Virus record (IMG/VR): IMGVR_UViG_3300025669_001086
Location: 1 to 23,193 of that record
Direction: 5' to 3' (one strand)
From: a virus
Length of the DNA: 23,193 bases
The notes under the pieces were generated by a model. It made no database searches, had not been told where the DNA came from, and worked only from the letters and a program-made list of their open reading frames with translations. Each line of letters opens with the position of its first letter. Positions within the stretch are counted from its first letter, which is position 1. Made by a program: the position numbers and the translations under genes. Below, in pieces: positions 13,187 to 21,569 of this stretch.

Positions 13187-14896
13187 TTAATCATATTCAG
13201 GCACATAATCCTCATAATGAGTTGGATTAGCATAGCTCTTAAATGAGTCATCAAAATCTTTAGCACTATATCCTGCAGAAACCCAAGTATTCTTTTCTCT
13301 CCTATATGTATCAGGCGAAACAAATCCGTCTGCTCCTGCTTGAGAAGATAATGATCCGGCCATAGTTGATCTAACTTCTTGAGTTGTTGGCTCATCATCA
13401 GTTCCAGTTCCAGTCCCGGCTGATCCTAAATCTTTAATCGTTTCTCCTGTTATTTTATTGATGAGTAATACTCTCTTTCCGGCCGTAACAATAGCAGTAT
13501 CTTTGTCCCTGGTTAATTTAGAAACATATTCAGGATAATATCGAGCAATTTCATCAGCTTGTAATTCCTCGGCTTCTCCGACTTCAATTTCAACATCTGC
13601 TTCAGCTCTCTTACTATAATAATTTAATTCCTCAGCAGTTAATTCTCTATCATATTTTAATTCACTAAGAACAGTTTTAGCTGTATCAACAGATCTTTCT
13701 TCTCCTCGATCAACTTGATTAAGTAATCGAGTTTCTTTATTTTGTAATCGATCTAATTCAGCTCCGGCCATATCTTGTATCTTTTTATTTTGGCCAACTC
13801 GTCCTGCTTCTCCAAGCCAGGGATTATCATTAACTGTTCCGATAGCTTCATTCATATCAGCATTGACTTTATCAATCTCATCTTGGACTCCTTGTAATTC
13901 TGTCTTGACATCTGCTAAACCTGAGTCCTCATATAATCTTTTATAAATATCCTCATAAGTTTCTGTTACTGGAGCAAAGACGCTTGTTTCTAATCCCTCA
14001 ATCCCATACTTCTTATAAACATCATCTCTTATTTCTTTTTCTGATTTTTCTGCCGGGATCAAGGCCTGTAATAATTCATTAGGAAACTCGCCACCTGATT
14101 GAGCGATCAATCCAACTAAATTAGTAATTTCTTCAGGCGACATATTTTCATAATCTCCAGTTATTTGAGTCCAGTCAATTTTATCAGGAGTAACACCAAG
14201 AGCTTGAGCTAATTGATTTGGATCTGTATATCCAACTCCAGTAGTTTTATTATAAATTGTTCCTCCTCTATTTTCTAATTCAGGATAAGTTGTTGGAGTA
14301 ACTGGCGCAGTAGGAGTTACTGGAGCAGGAGTCCCTGGAGGAATAGCGTCAGGAGCGACAGGAGTCCCAGGAGTAGGAGTTCCAGGCGTGGGAGCTACTG
14401 GAGTAGGAGCTACCGGAACATTGGGATCAACTGGAGGAGTGGCCGTAGGATCTACTGGTTTCTCAGGAGTTATTTTGGTCCAATCAATTAAATGAGGAGC
14501 AATACCTAAGTCGGCCGCTAATTGAGCAGGATCAGCATATCCTTGACCAGTTTGAGTATTAAAAATAGTTCCATTTCTATTAACTAAATTATTGTAATTG
14601 ACCTTTGGGATAATCGGAGCAACTGGTTGAGGAGTAACTGGAGGAGTCGAAGTAGGAGCAGTCGGTTGCTGTAATGCCTGGTTATATATATTTGGAGGAT
14701 TTGTTTGAGCATTAGGTAATGACTTCGGTAACTGATTGATTGGAGTAGATGTTTCCTCCTTGATTTGCGTCCAATCAATTTGATGAGGTTGAATAGCTAA
14801 ATCTTTTGCCAAATCTTCTGGCTTAGCATAGCTTTTTCCAGTTAAAACATTAGATATAGTTCCACCTTTGTTAATTAGATCTTGATATTTTATCAT
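13187..14896 (-). CDS. Structural protein with three 42-residue modules in a Pro-rich N-terminus
   Basis: 569 residues. A 42-residue unit occurs three times, at residues 4-45, 101-142 and 204-245. Shared features are GTIxN, TGxGY, LAxxLG and the ending IDWTxI. Linkers of 55 and 61 residues are Pro/Thr-rich with short repeats such as VAPTPGTPTP. Residues about 245-500 are helical and charged, a probable coiled coil. The C-terminus (GADGFVSPDTYRREKNTWVS...) is another small domain. No known family is recognised. Position between the adaptor and the giant ejected protein suggests a tail or internal-virion component; the repeats could bind one symmetric partner several times. It starts at the ATG two bases after the adaptor stop. 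Confidence 0.65.
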   Translation of the reverse strand: MIKYQDLINKGGTISNVLTGKSYAKPEDLAKDLAIQPHQIDWTQIKEETSTPINQLPKSLPNAQTNPPNIYNQALQQPTAPTSTPPVTPQPVAPIIPKVNYNNLVNRNGTIFNTQTGQGYADPAQLAADLGIAPHLIDWTKITPEKPVDPTATPPVDPNVPVAPTPVAPTPGTPTPGTPVAPDAIPPGTPAPVTPTAPVTPTTYPELENRGGTIYNKTTGVGYTDPNQLAQALGVTPDKIDWTQITGDYENMSPEEITNLVGLIAQSGGEFPNELLQALIPAEKSEKEIRDDVYKKYGIEGLETSVFAPVTETYEDIYKRLYEDSGLADVKTELQGVQDEIDKVNADMNEAIGTVNDNPWLGEAGRVGQNKKIQDMAGAELDRLQNKETRLLNQVDRGEERSVDTAKTVLSELKYDRELTAEELNYYSKRAEADVEIEVGEAEELQADEIARYYPEYVSKLTRDKDTAIVTAGKRVLLINKITGETIKDLGSAGTGTGTDDEPTTQEVRSTMAGSLSSQAGADGFVSPDTYRREKNTWVSAGYSAKDFDDSFKSYANPTHYEDYVPEYD

Positions 14897-14897
14897 A

Positions 14898-15596
14898 TTA
14901 AAAGTTTCCTATATTATTATTATTTACTTCACTTGTCGACCCTTTCAAAACGTCAATTTTTCTAAACCTTTGCCTACCTTTTCTAACCTCTTTAGGTTTT
15001 TGCTCCTCGATCCTATCCCATATTTTATCTAAAATAGCACTCGCTTCAGCCAGTTTAGCAAGCGAGTCATTTCTACGTCCGGCTAATTTACTTCCTAATA
15101 CTATTGACTCAGCTTTTAATATAATAGCTTCGTCCCCGTCCGGTTCTGAGTCAGCGAAAGGAGTTAGATCTCCGTCAGCAGTTAGATCTGCAACAGATTG
15201 TTGACCATACATTGCTATAGTATCTCCAACACTACAAGCATTTCCATTAATATAGATATTACGATCAAACTCAGCCCAAACCTTATCAGTCCCGGTTGAG
15301 TATTCTTCTAAGTATTTCAAATAATCCTCATAAGCAATCTTTACATATCTTTCTCCGTCAACTGTTATCAAAAAAATTGATTTGGTCCTGAATAAAGTAG
15401 CATAAGGATAATTTCCAGTTGCGTCTATTAAATCACTATTATTAGAGGCCTCTAAAAATGGCCAGGGTTGATAACTACAAGACCAATCCTTAGCCATATT
15501 GAGCCAACGTTTTATCATTGTTGTTGTTATAAAAGTTGAGGTTGCTAAAATTGTTAGTCGATCCCTTAACTCTGTTTGTTGATTTGCGAATGTCAT
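14898..15596 (-). CDS. Head-tail adaptor protein (P22 gp4-like)
   Basis: 232 residues with a strong AAGGAG site before the ATG at 15596. The N-terminal helices MIKRWLNMAKDWSCSYQPWP followed by FLEASNN and then a beta-rich stretch (IFLITVDGERYVKIAYEDYL) match the layout of podovirus connector/adaptor proteins that dock under the portal. A long helical C-terminus (SLAKLAEASAILDKIWDRIE) and a basic tail follow. In the virion it would link portal to tail. Assignment rests on the pattern of the N-terminal tryptophan-rich helices and on context; sequence identity to gp4 itself cannot be judged. Confidence 0.6.
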   Translation of the reverse strand: MTFANQQTELRDRLTILATSTFITTTMIKRWLNMAKDWSCSYQPWPFLEASNNSDLIDATGNYPYATLFRTKSIFLITVDGERYVKIAYEDYLKYLEEYSTGTDKVWAEFDRNIYINGNACSVGDTIAMYGQQSVADLTADGDLTPFADSEPDGDEAIILKAESIVLGSKLAGRRNDSLAKLAEASAILDKIWDRIEEQKPKEVRKGRQRFRKIDVLKGSTSEVNNNNIGNF

Positions 15597-15615
15597 AATT
15601 TTTCTCCTTATTTAA

Positions 15616-16671
15616 TTAAACTGTTCCGTCGTGTAATACCTTAAAAGTATTACCTGCGACTCTTATTTCTAAATACTGGTTTCCTGATCCTGCTGATCCA
15701 GATCCTCCAGTAGTTCCACTTGTAACTGGTATTTTGAAAGATGTTGTCCCGTCATAAAATCTTGGATCAGTCCCGTCATACCACATATCGCCGTCTGCCG
15801 GGGAGTTATGGACTTCACTATTTAGCCCGACTACATCAACATCTAATGTATCTATATATGCTGTTGCCCATTTTTTAGAACTTGTCCCAAGTGTTGGCGC
15901 TGTTCCAGTATTCGATGGGTAAAAAGAACTTGCTCCAAATAAATATGTTTCTGACGCTGCTTCGTTAATATCATACACTCTTAAAGAAATCTTATCTACT
16001 GATGAATAAATACTGGCTGTCTTTTTATTTGTAGTATTATAATCATAAAAAAGTAATTCATTAGCATTAATTTCTAATCCCCAAGCTTCATCACCCTTGC
16101 TACCGACATAACTTCTTAAAACATTACTCGTAATATATATTCTTGCGTCGGCAGTATTAGTTGAAGTTTTAATACTACCTGCTACAAGATCTGCTCCTAC
16201 TATATTTATAGCTGTCCCGGTAAAGTTCCAATAGACAGTTGTGCTTCCAATATAAAACTTTGCTAAATCGCTATCTGAGTCATCTAATCCTAATATAAAT
16301 CCATTAGCATTATTATTAAAATCTGTTTTCCCGGCTGCGATATAGACATCTCCCTTTCCCGGATCTATTGCTAAAGTAATTGTCTTAGATGTTATCGTTC
16401 CGGCTGTTAGTTTAGAAACTGCCAAACTATCAATTTTAGCATTGGTTATAATAGCGTCCTTGATATTAGCCGTATTGGCAACGAACTCATTTACGCTTAC
16501 TAAATTAGCTTCTAAGTTATCGACATTAATCTTATCTGAGTTTTGGCCGTCGTGATCGTGAGGTTCCACAATAAAAAGAGAATTAGGTTTTATCTCCTCA
16601 TTAGATATCTCCTCATTAGTGTTTATAGGAGAGGCCTCTTTTATTTCATTTTCGATAACTTTTTCTGTCAT
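15616..16671 (-). CDS. Tail fibre / receptor-binding-like protein
   Basis: 351 residues. N-terminal acidic region, then VEPHDHDGQNSDKINVDNL, a motif common at the start of phage fibres. Next is a heptad-like stretch (ANTANIKDAIITNAKIDSLA, then VSKLTAGTI) typical of trimeric fibre shafts, then a beta-rich part. A GTSSKKWATAYIDTLDV segment and the ending MWYDGTDPRFYDGTTSFK are frequent in fibre tips and chaperone-like regions. The role is most likely host recognition, or a short spike. Its ATG overlaps the stop of the preceding gene by 4 bases. No catalytic motif is seen. Confidence 0.7.
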   Translation of the reverse strand: MTEKVIENEIKEASPINTNEEISNEEIKPNSLFIVEPHDHDGQNSDKINVDNLEANLVSVNEFVANTANIKDAIITNAKIDSLAVSKLTAGTITSKTITLAIDPGKGDVYIAAGKTDFNNNANGFILGLDDSDSDLAKFYIGSTTVYWNFTGTAINIVGADLVAGSIKTSTNTADARIYITSNVLRSYVGSKGDEAWGLEINANELLFYDYNTTNKKTASIYSSVDKISLRVYDINEAASETYLFGASSFYPSNTGTAPTLGTSSKKWATAYIDTLDVDVVGLNSEVHNSPADGDMWYDGTDPRFYDGTTSFKIPVTSGTTGGSGSAGSGNQYLEIRVAGNTFKVLHDGTV

Positions 16672-17027
16672 TTTAGTTGATCAGCAAGACCGACAAGAGT
16701 CCTCAATTCAAATTGAGTAATCCTTGCTCCCGGCAATGCTTTTTCGTTATAATCTTTCAAATAATTTTTCAAGAAACCTACTTGATCAAGTGATAATTCT
16801 ATTTCTTTCTCATCTCTCCTCCAAACATCATTTGACTTATCAACTAAGTCAAGATAATTTCTATAATCACTCATCTTATACTTACTACTATCAAAAGCAG
16901 ATAAAAGACGGACCAAACATACTGGATCGTGCTGATCATAAATCAATTCCTTATTATCATTTCTCATTTCCTTATTGTCTTTATCTAACTTATTTTTAAT
17001 TGTGAGTTTTAATGTTATTGTTTTCAT
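16668..17027 (-). CDS. Small structural-region hypothetical protein
   Basis: 119 residues, charged, starting with a beta-like MKTITLKLTIKNKLDKDNKE and then helical (IELSLDQVGFLKNYLKDYNE). No membrane span and no recognised family. It sits between the beta-propeller protein and the fibre, coupled to the fibre by a 4-base overlap and separated from the propeller gene by only 4 bases, so it is probably a minor tail or assembly protein. Confidence 0.65.
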   Translation of the reverse strand: MKTITLKLTIKNKLDKDNKEMRNDNKELIYDQHDPVCLVRLLSAFDSSKYKMSDYRNYLDLVDKSNDVWRRDEKEIELSLDQVGFLKNYLKDYNEKALPGARITQFELRTLVGLADQLK

Positions 17028-17031
17028 ATTT

Positions 17032-18438
17032 TTAATGTTGAGTTAACTCTGGCATACCAAAGTTAGAACTCATACTTTTAATTCTTGGAGCATTATTAGC
17101 ATTGGGAGTCAATTCGAGTCGACGTTCGAATATCCTACCCTCTCCGTGAATAGCAAACTCTGCTTCAGTCCCGTTTTCTGTGCTGAAAGACGAAGCTCCG
17201 TCTAAGGTTTTTGCAACAGTCCAGGTAGAAGCATTATTAAACTTATATTTCAAAGCAAATGAACAACTTTTAGGAAGTGGCTCTAATACTACTAATGTAG
17301 TGCTAAATTGTTTTCTTTGATCAGGACGTCTTGCGTCATATTCTAAATCCTCATAAACACCACTTGCCTTAACAGTAGCGCTTAAAGCGTCAACTCCATA
17401 AGTTGATCCACTTTTCCAAGCTACTAATAGAGTTCCATTTACCATTGAAACTGCGCCAATATCAATTCCAGTTATAATTCCAGGCGAGGGGATATAATCA
17501 AGGTTGAGAGCATAGTCAAAGTTTTGTTCTGATCTTCCCCAAGAATAAACTCCACACTTTGAAGAAGAATTACCCGATACTCCAAACATTGCTAATCCTT
17601 TTCTATTACAAACTCCTCCAGGTAAAACAGATCCTCCGTCAGGAAATCTAAACAATGGGACATTGCTAACTAAATCGATAGGATATACTTCTCCGTCAAC
17701 TCCGGCCTGAGCTAACATAAACTCTGTTGTTAATAATGCATTTATACCTTTAGCCGGAAGTAATCTTTTTTTAAGATAATGAAGAGCAGTTAAGGCCCAA
17801 GAATAATAATATGCTTTTTCAGCATTTCCCTCATCAGTCGTTCCTATAATGACTTGCTCATCAACATCAAAAAGACATTTTGCTAAACTCCCTGGCTGTA
17901 ATCTAACTGCTTGAGCCGTGAACGCTGCCGAAGCATAATCAATCAATGCTAAATACTGATCATTACAAATAAGAAACTCGCCAAGAGCTTTTTTCATTGT
18001 ATGCCAAGTTGCCGCAGTTAAAGTTGTATTCCAGTCGTGAGCAACATCAGCTCCCCAAGTCCCGTCATCTGCCTGAGTTACTAATATCCGGCTTATCTTA
18101 GTATCACAAGCCCAGTAAAGATATCCGTTCCATTCGTCAGCGCCTTTAATTGCTCCATTAGCGTCAGTATATTCTAAGGTCCAGGTTGTCCCTTTCCTTT
18201 TATAAATCTTTCCAGTATCTCCAAATCCATAAGCATTTCCGTCAGAGCAAGGGACAATAAATCTAATAAGATCAGTTACAATCGCTACTGACTCTTTAAC
18301 TAAGGCCTGATTACAAGTCAAAACATTATCTCTACTCCTTATATCTAATCCATATCCAAATTGAAATGATCCGGCAATACCTTTATTGTTTTCGCCAGAG
18401 ATCCCTCCCTTAAACTTTCTTGTAGTATAAATTGGCAT
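17032..18438 (-). CDS. Beta-propeller-like tail protein
   Basis: 468 residues. Repeating beta-strand blocks with Trp/Gly turns are visible (DGNAYGFGDTGKIYKRKGTT; EWNGYLYWACDTKISRILV; GVYSWGRSEQNFDYALNLDY; VNGTLLVAWKSGSTYGVDAL), which fits a propeller. P22-type phages carry a propeller-like tail stabiliser (gp10) in their tail hub; this is the closest functional guess from position after the coat gene, but direct similarity is not claimed. Its ATG overlaps the stop of the 27-residue microprotein by one base, which suggests coupled translation. Cysteines are scattered and not in a zinc pattern. Confidence 0.55.
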   Translation of the reverse strand: MPIYTTRKFKGGISGENNKGIAGSFQFGYGLDIRSRDNVLTCNQALVKESVAIVTDLIRFIVPCSDGNAYGFGDTGKIYKRKGTTWTLEYTDANGAIKGADEWNGYLYWACDTKISRILVTQADDGTWGADVAHDWNTTLTAATWHTMKKALGEFLICNDQYLALIDYASAAFTAQAVRLQPGSLAKCLFDVDEQVIIGTTDEGNAEKAYYYSWALTALHYLKKRLLPAKGINALLTTEFMLAQAGVDGEVYPIDLVSNVPLFRFPDGGSVLPGGVCNRKGLAMFGVSGNSSSKCGVYSWGRSEQNFDYALNLDYIPSPGIITGIDIGAVSMVNGTLLVAWKSGSTYGVDALSATVKASGVYEDLEYDARRPDQRKQFSTTLVVLEPLPKSCSFALKYKFNNASTWTVAKTLDGASSFSTENGTEAEFAIHGEGRIFERRLELTPNANNAPRIKSMSSNFGMPELTQH

Positions 18439-18521
18439 TATTTTTTATTCTTCCTTTTTCTTGGGAAGTTAGGTTTCTTACCTGTTACTTTACAAATTTT
18501 TCGTCTTTTTCCTTTTGGCAT
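18438..18521 (-). CDS. 27-residue basic microprotein
   Basis: The frame MPKGKRRKICKVTGKKP... ends in PRKRKNKK. Fourteen of 27 residues are Lys or Arg. The stop TAA overlaps the ATG of the propeller gene (TAATG), a coupling signal that makes chance less likely. AGGATAAG lies about 10 bases before its start, in the 3' arm of a hairpin. CKVTGKKP looks superficially like the start of ribosomal protein L28 and may be coincidence. It could be a nucleic-acid-binding virion peptide or simply a translational enhancer for the next gene. Confidence 0.45.
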   Translation of the reverse strand: MPKGKRRKICKVTGKKPNFPRKRKNKK

Positions 18522-18537
18522 AATTTTATGAACTTAT

Positions 18538-18562
18538 CCTTGCCTCCATAAAGAGGCAAAGG
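18538..18562 (-). terminator. Hairpin between beta-helix gene and microprotein
   Basis: CCTTGCCTC pairs with GAGGCAAAGG around a short loop with one bulged base. There is no T-tract on the minus-strand side, so it is more likely an mRNA-processing or stability element than a terminator. Its arm carries the ribosome-site-like AGGATAAG used by the microprotein. Confidence 0.4.
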
Positions 18563-18575
18563 AAATCCACAAGGA

Positions 18576-19526
18576 TTAGTCAGTATCTGTATCAATAACA
18601 GTAATCGCTCCAGTTGAAGCACCAGTGTAGTTATTCATAGCAATACCTGATCCACTTGAAACTGCTGTGATCGTAGTATTACATTTGAAAATCTTGTTTT
18701 CAGTAATCATAACTTGACCGGCTGTTGGAGTTCCGTCAATTTGAATACCAGTATCAGTTGTTCCAGTTCCACAAATAAGGTTATTAGCAATTAAGTTAAA
18801 ACCTCTATTCGTAGTTGTTGGGACGTATTGAATACCAATACCTGATGTTGGAACCCAAAAAGTGTTGTTGACTGCTTTGTTACGGCTTCCATTCATATAA
18901 AGACCGGCAGTCGCACAAGATAGAAAGCTACAATCTTCAACAATTAAATCAACTGAGTCGAAAGTACCTCCTGAATAAATCCCATAAGTTCCTGTGAAGA
19001 AACAGTCGTGAACGTGAGTTTTATAAACGGCTGCAGTATGATCAATATCAATAGCGTTATAAGCACCTGATACAATAAAGCCAAGTCCGGCAATTTCAAT
19101 ACCATTAGCTTCAATGCTAAAGATGTGATGATTAGCTGCACTTTGCTTCATAGAACAAGGACCATACATTAATCCAGTAGTTCCTGATCCGAATATTCTT
19201 AATCCTTCAACGTCAAGAGCAATTTCAGCGCCTTCATCATATACTCCTGGAGCAATGATAATTTGATCGTTTGATTGAGCTGCGTCAACAGCACTTTTGA
19301 CAGAAGTATAAACTTTTTCAGTTCCGTCTAAGTAAGGTTGATGTTCTCGAACAAATTGTTCGTAGCCAGTAGCAGTTGACTTTATTACATAAAGAGTTCT
19401 GCCAAATACTTTACCTCGCTTATCTCGGTTATCGATTGACTCTTTGATATCTATTAATCTATTTTTAATCATTTGAGTAAACCTTTCAATTAATTTCTCT
19501 ACCGACCTTTCCGGCTTGGTTGCCAT
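18576..19526 (-). CDS. Right-handed beta-helix protein
   Basis: 316 residues from the ATG at 19526; a TTG-started frame runs to 19613 but would cover the hairpin cluster, so I prefer the ATG. A short helical head (about 1-35, VEKLIERFTQMIKNRLIDIK) precedes a classic pectate-lyase-like start: YTSVKSAVDAAQSNDQIIIA, then PGVYDE. Repeating beta-helix coils follow (LRIFGSG, IEIAGLGF, NAIDIDH, LIVEDCSFLSC, NKAVNNTF, LIANNLICG, VMITENKIF). No catalytic residues are evident, so it is more likely a structural decoration or spike than an enzyme. Placement directly after the coat gene suggests a head- or tail-decorating protein. The C-terminus ends in a Gly/Thr/Asp-rich tail. Confidence 0.65.
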   Translation of the reverse strand: MATKPERSVEKLIERFTQMIKNRLIDIKESIDNRDKRGKVFGRTLYVIKSTATGYEQFVREHQPYLDGTEKVYTSVKSAVDAAQSNDQIIIAPGVYDEGAEIALDVEGLRIFGSGTTGLMYGPCSMKQSAANHHIFSIEANGIEIAGLGFIVSGAYNAIDIDHTAAVYKTHVHDCFFTGTYGIYSGGTFDSVDLIVEDCSFLSCATAGLYMNGSRNKAVNNTFWVPTSGIGIQYVPTTTNRGFNLIANNLICGTGTTDTGIQIDGTPTAGQVMITENKIFKCNTTITAVSSGSGIAMNNYTGASTGAITVIDTDTD

Positions 19527-19573
19527 ATCGAAGTTTGGATAAATCCGTTCCGATATCTCGCACTTAGAGAAAT

Positions 19574-19634
19574 CCTGATTTATTATCAGGGCAAAGGGCT
19601 TATAAAAGCCCAATGCTCTAACAATAAGGTTAGA
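19574..19634 (-). terminator. Cluster of three hairpins after the coat gene
   Basis: In transcription order: TCTAAC / GTTAGA (617-622 with 629-634, overlapping the coat stop codon), GGGCTT / AAGCCC (596-601 with 606-611) and CCTGAT / ATCAGG (574-579 with 585-590). Each is short and none has a long T-tract. Such clusters often act as leaky terminators or protect the 3' end of abundant coat mRNA. Confidence 0.5.
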
Positions 19635-20715
19635 CCTTTACCCACATATAAGCTAATGCTTTTCTGCGTTCGTCAAGGATTTTAGCACCATAAACAATCA
19701 AGCCCTTATATGCTTTTCCGAAGTTTCCAATTAAATCTTCAATTCCAGTTTCTTTGAACTCCATTGCAAACGTAATAGCTGACTTATGTCCTGCCATTAT
19801 GTAATAACCAGTAGTATTATTACCAGATACTTGTTGATTTTGGAATACTTGAAAACCAGAAATCCAACCAATTAGACCCTTTTGAACAACATCTGCATAA
19901 GCACTTTCGACTGCCGGGGTAAAACTCTCTGATCGGCGAATTAAACCTGCGATCTTGGCGTTAATAGTGATCCAACGATCATCTTGAGGTATTTCATTCT
20001 CATCTAACTTTTCTTTCAACTCATCAATAGTTTCAATAATGTTTACTGAAGTAACAGTTTTAACTGCTGCTGCTTCAACAACATAAGCAACTCCTGCCAA
20101 TGCACCTCCGTCATAAGACTGAGTATCATCATCACTATCATTTTCAATTACAATAACTGTTGCAGAAGCTCGACTATAAATCCTATACCAATCTGTGTGA
20201 CCTGTGCCTTTTATACCCAATCCAATCATAGCGTCAGTAAAAGCAGTCCCAACACCAACAACTGCTCCAGTCGTAACTGTAACGGTAATTGTTCCTGTTG
20301 ACTCATCAACACCAACTCTGTTTCCAGATCCAGTATCGGCATATAAACCAAGAACATAACTATCAACTTCCTGCTTTAGTTGCTTAGTTGCTCTTTCGAG
20401 TAAAGCACTTTCAGGATCATTGACATAACTTTCAAACCTACTTAGAGATAAAATCTTGAAGTAATACGCCTTTTGCTGATCTGGGTTAAGAGTTCCCTCG
20501 CTTTCGGTTGGGTCCTCAGCCGACATATCTGCGCCGGTGTATGTATTCATCGTTAAATCGCCAAACGTCAATACACTAAAACTTTCAGCTCCACCCTCAC
20601 TAACTAATTTTTCATAGTCGCTATTTGTGATCATTGGTTGAACTGCAGTTTCGTAGTATTTTTCTAACGCTTTGGCCGCAAACTTTTCGCCTAAATTTGT
20701 TCCGTAATCGTCCAT
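19630..20715 (-). CDS. Major capsid protein (P22/HK97 fold) with inserted beta domain
   Basis: 361 residues. The N-arm and E-loop-like part (residues 1-135) include LNPDQQKAYYFKILSLSRFE and ERATKQLKQEVDSYVLGLYA, the pattern of P22-type coat proteins. Residues about 137-214 form a separate beta-rich module beginning GTITVTVTTG, with VGVGTAFTDAMIG and WYRIYSRASA, like the mobile Ig-type inserts of phage structural proteins. The remaining part (IPQDDRWITINAKIAGLIRR, then the GFQVFQNQQV region) returns to the capsid fold. It follows the scaffold gene, as in P22-like phages. It has only a weak GAAAG ribosome site despite the high expression expected. Confidence 0.8.
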   Translation of the reverse strand: MDDYGTNLGEKFAAKALEKYYETAVQPMITNSDYEKLVSEGGAESFSVLTFGDLTMNTYTGADMSAEDPTESEGTLNPDQQKAYYFKILSLSRFESYVNDPESALLERATKQLKQEVDSYVLGLYADTGSGNRVGVDESTGTITVTVTTGAVVGVGTAFTDAMIGLGIKGTGHTDWYRIYSRASATVIVIENDSDDDTQSYDGGALAGVAYVVEAAAVKTVTSVNIIETIDELKEKLDENEIPQDDRWITINAKIAGLIRRSESFTPAVESAYADVVQKGLIGWISGFQVFQNQQVSGNNTTGYYIMAGHKSAITFAMEFKETGIEDLIGNFGKAYKGLIVYGAKILDERRKALAYMWVKV

Positions 20716-20758
20716 ATTAATAATCTTTCATTATTTCTTTCTGCGACTTGATAAAAGA

Positions 20759-21490
20759 TTAGATGATAGTCATTTTTTTCTCTTGGACCAATTTTTGATA
20801 TACCTGAGGTTTGTTTTTCCTTAGATCCGACGCTTCCTTAGCAGTATATCCTTTTTTAGGAGGTAGAGGCGGTAGATGTTCTCCACCACTTCCGTCCTCT
20901 AATCCAGGAGTTACTGTAATAGGATCGGCCGGAGTAAGATCTTCAGGGATAGTAGGAATTGAGTCGAATAAGAATTGTTTAGCAAGATTAAGTAAGTTTA
21001 TTTGTCCGGCATTTTCAGGCGAACAAGCAAACTTCTTAAAAGCATACTCTCCTCCTAAATCCTCTAATGCTTTACGCATTTCAGGAGTTAGATCAGGCAC
21101 CATTTTAGCATAATCGTCATTCCATTTTTGCTTGGCCTCGAGAGTTGCTATACGCTTCTTATCCTTTAGCTTTAACTTTTCGGCATTTTGTTCTGCCGTA
21201 TCAAGTAAAGCAAAGTCAGGTATGCTATCTTCTAATTCTTTTTCAGAAAGAACTTCGTTAGATTGCTCTAACTGCACCTCAAGCTCAGCTTTTTCTTGAG
21301 CCAGTTGCTTATTCTCAAGCATAATGCGTTGATTTTCAGCAGCCGACGCACCGAACTTTGTTTTATAATCTACATCGCCAACCGGAGGTGTTTCGACTGG
21401 TGGCGTTGTTTCTTTAGGAGTTAGCTCTCCCTCCGTTCCTGTGGGAGTTGGAGGAGTTTCCTCGTTCCCGTTAGAGTTTGGAATATACAT
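20759..21490 (-). CDS. Scaffolding protein
   Basis: 243 residues from the ATG at 21490; a start at 21511 adds seven residues but has no ribosome site, whereas GGACGGA sits 9 bases before 21490. Layout: Pro/Thr-rich disordered head (NGNEETPPTPTGTEGELTP), a coiled coil at about 50-90 (QRIMLENKQLAQEKAELEVQ), helices, a second disordered part (ADPITVTPGLEDGSGG), and a short C-terminal helical basic domain (SDLRKNKPQVYQKLVQEKKM) like the coat-binding domain of other scaffolds. Position immediately before the coat gene supports the assignment. It would line the inside of the procapsid and leave or be cut later. Confidence 0.75.
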   Translation of the reverse strand: MYIPNSNGNEETPPTPTGTEGELTPKETTPPVETPPVGDVDYKTKFGASAAENQRIMLENKQLAQEKAELEVQLEQSNEVLSEKELEDSIPDFALLDTAEQNAEKLKLKDKKRIATLEAKQKWNDDYAKMVPDLTPEMRKALEDLGGEYAFKKFACSPENAGQINLLNLAKQFLFDSIPTIPEDLTPADPITVTPGLEDGSGGEHLPPLPPKKGYTAKEASDLRKNKPQVYQKLVQEKKMTII

Positions 21491-21501
21491 ACTTTTAATC
21501 C

Positions 21502-21537
21502 GTCCATTCATCTATAATGGACTTTCGAAAATGTCAA
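21502..21537 (-). promoter_or_regulatory. Weak promoter candidate and hairpin before the scaffold gene
   Basis: TTGACA (532-537) is followed after 15 bases by TATAGA (511-516); the spacer is short for sigma-70. The region also forms a 7-bp hairpin GTCCATT / AATGGAC (502-508 with 516-522), which would place the 21511 ATG in its loop. Confidence 0.3.
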
Positions 21538-21569
21538 TTATAGCTTATATGGGTTAGGAATTGTTAAAA

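Noticed and set aside
14290-14440. DNA tandem repeats in the 569-residue protein gene as a CRISPR-like or iteron array
   Set aside because: The repeats are short, irregular, in frame and encode Pro/Thr linkers, so they are explained by protein composition.
19527-19613. TTG-started N-terminal extension of the beta-helix protein
   Set aside because: It runs through two hairpins after the coat gene and has no ribosome site; the ATG at 19526 is the better start.
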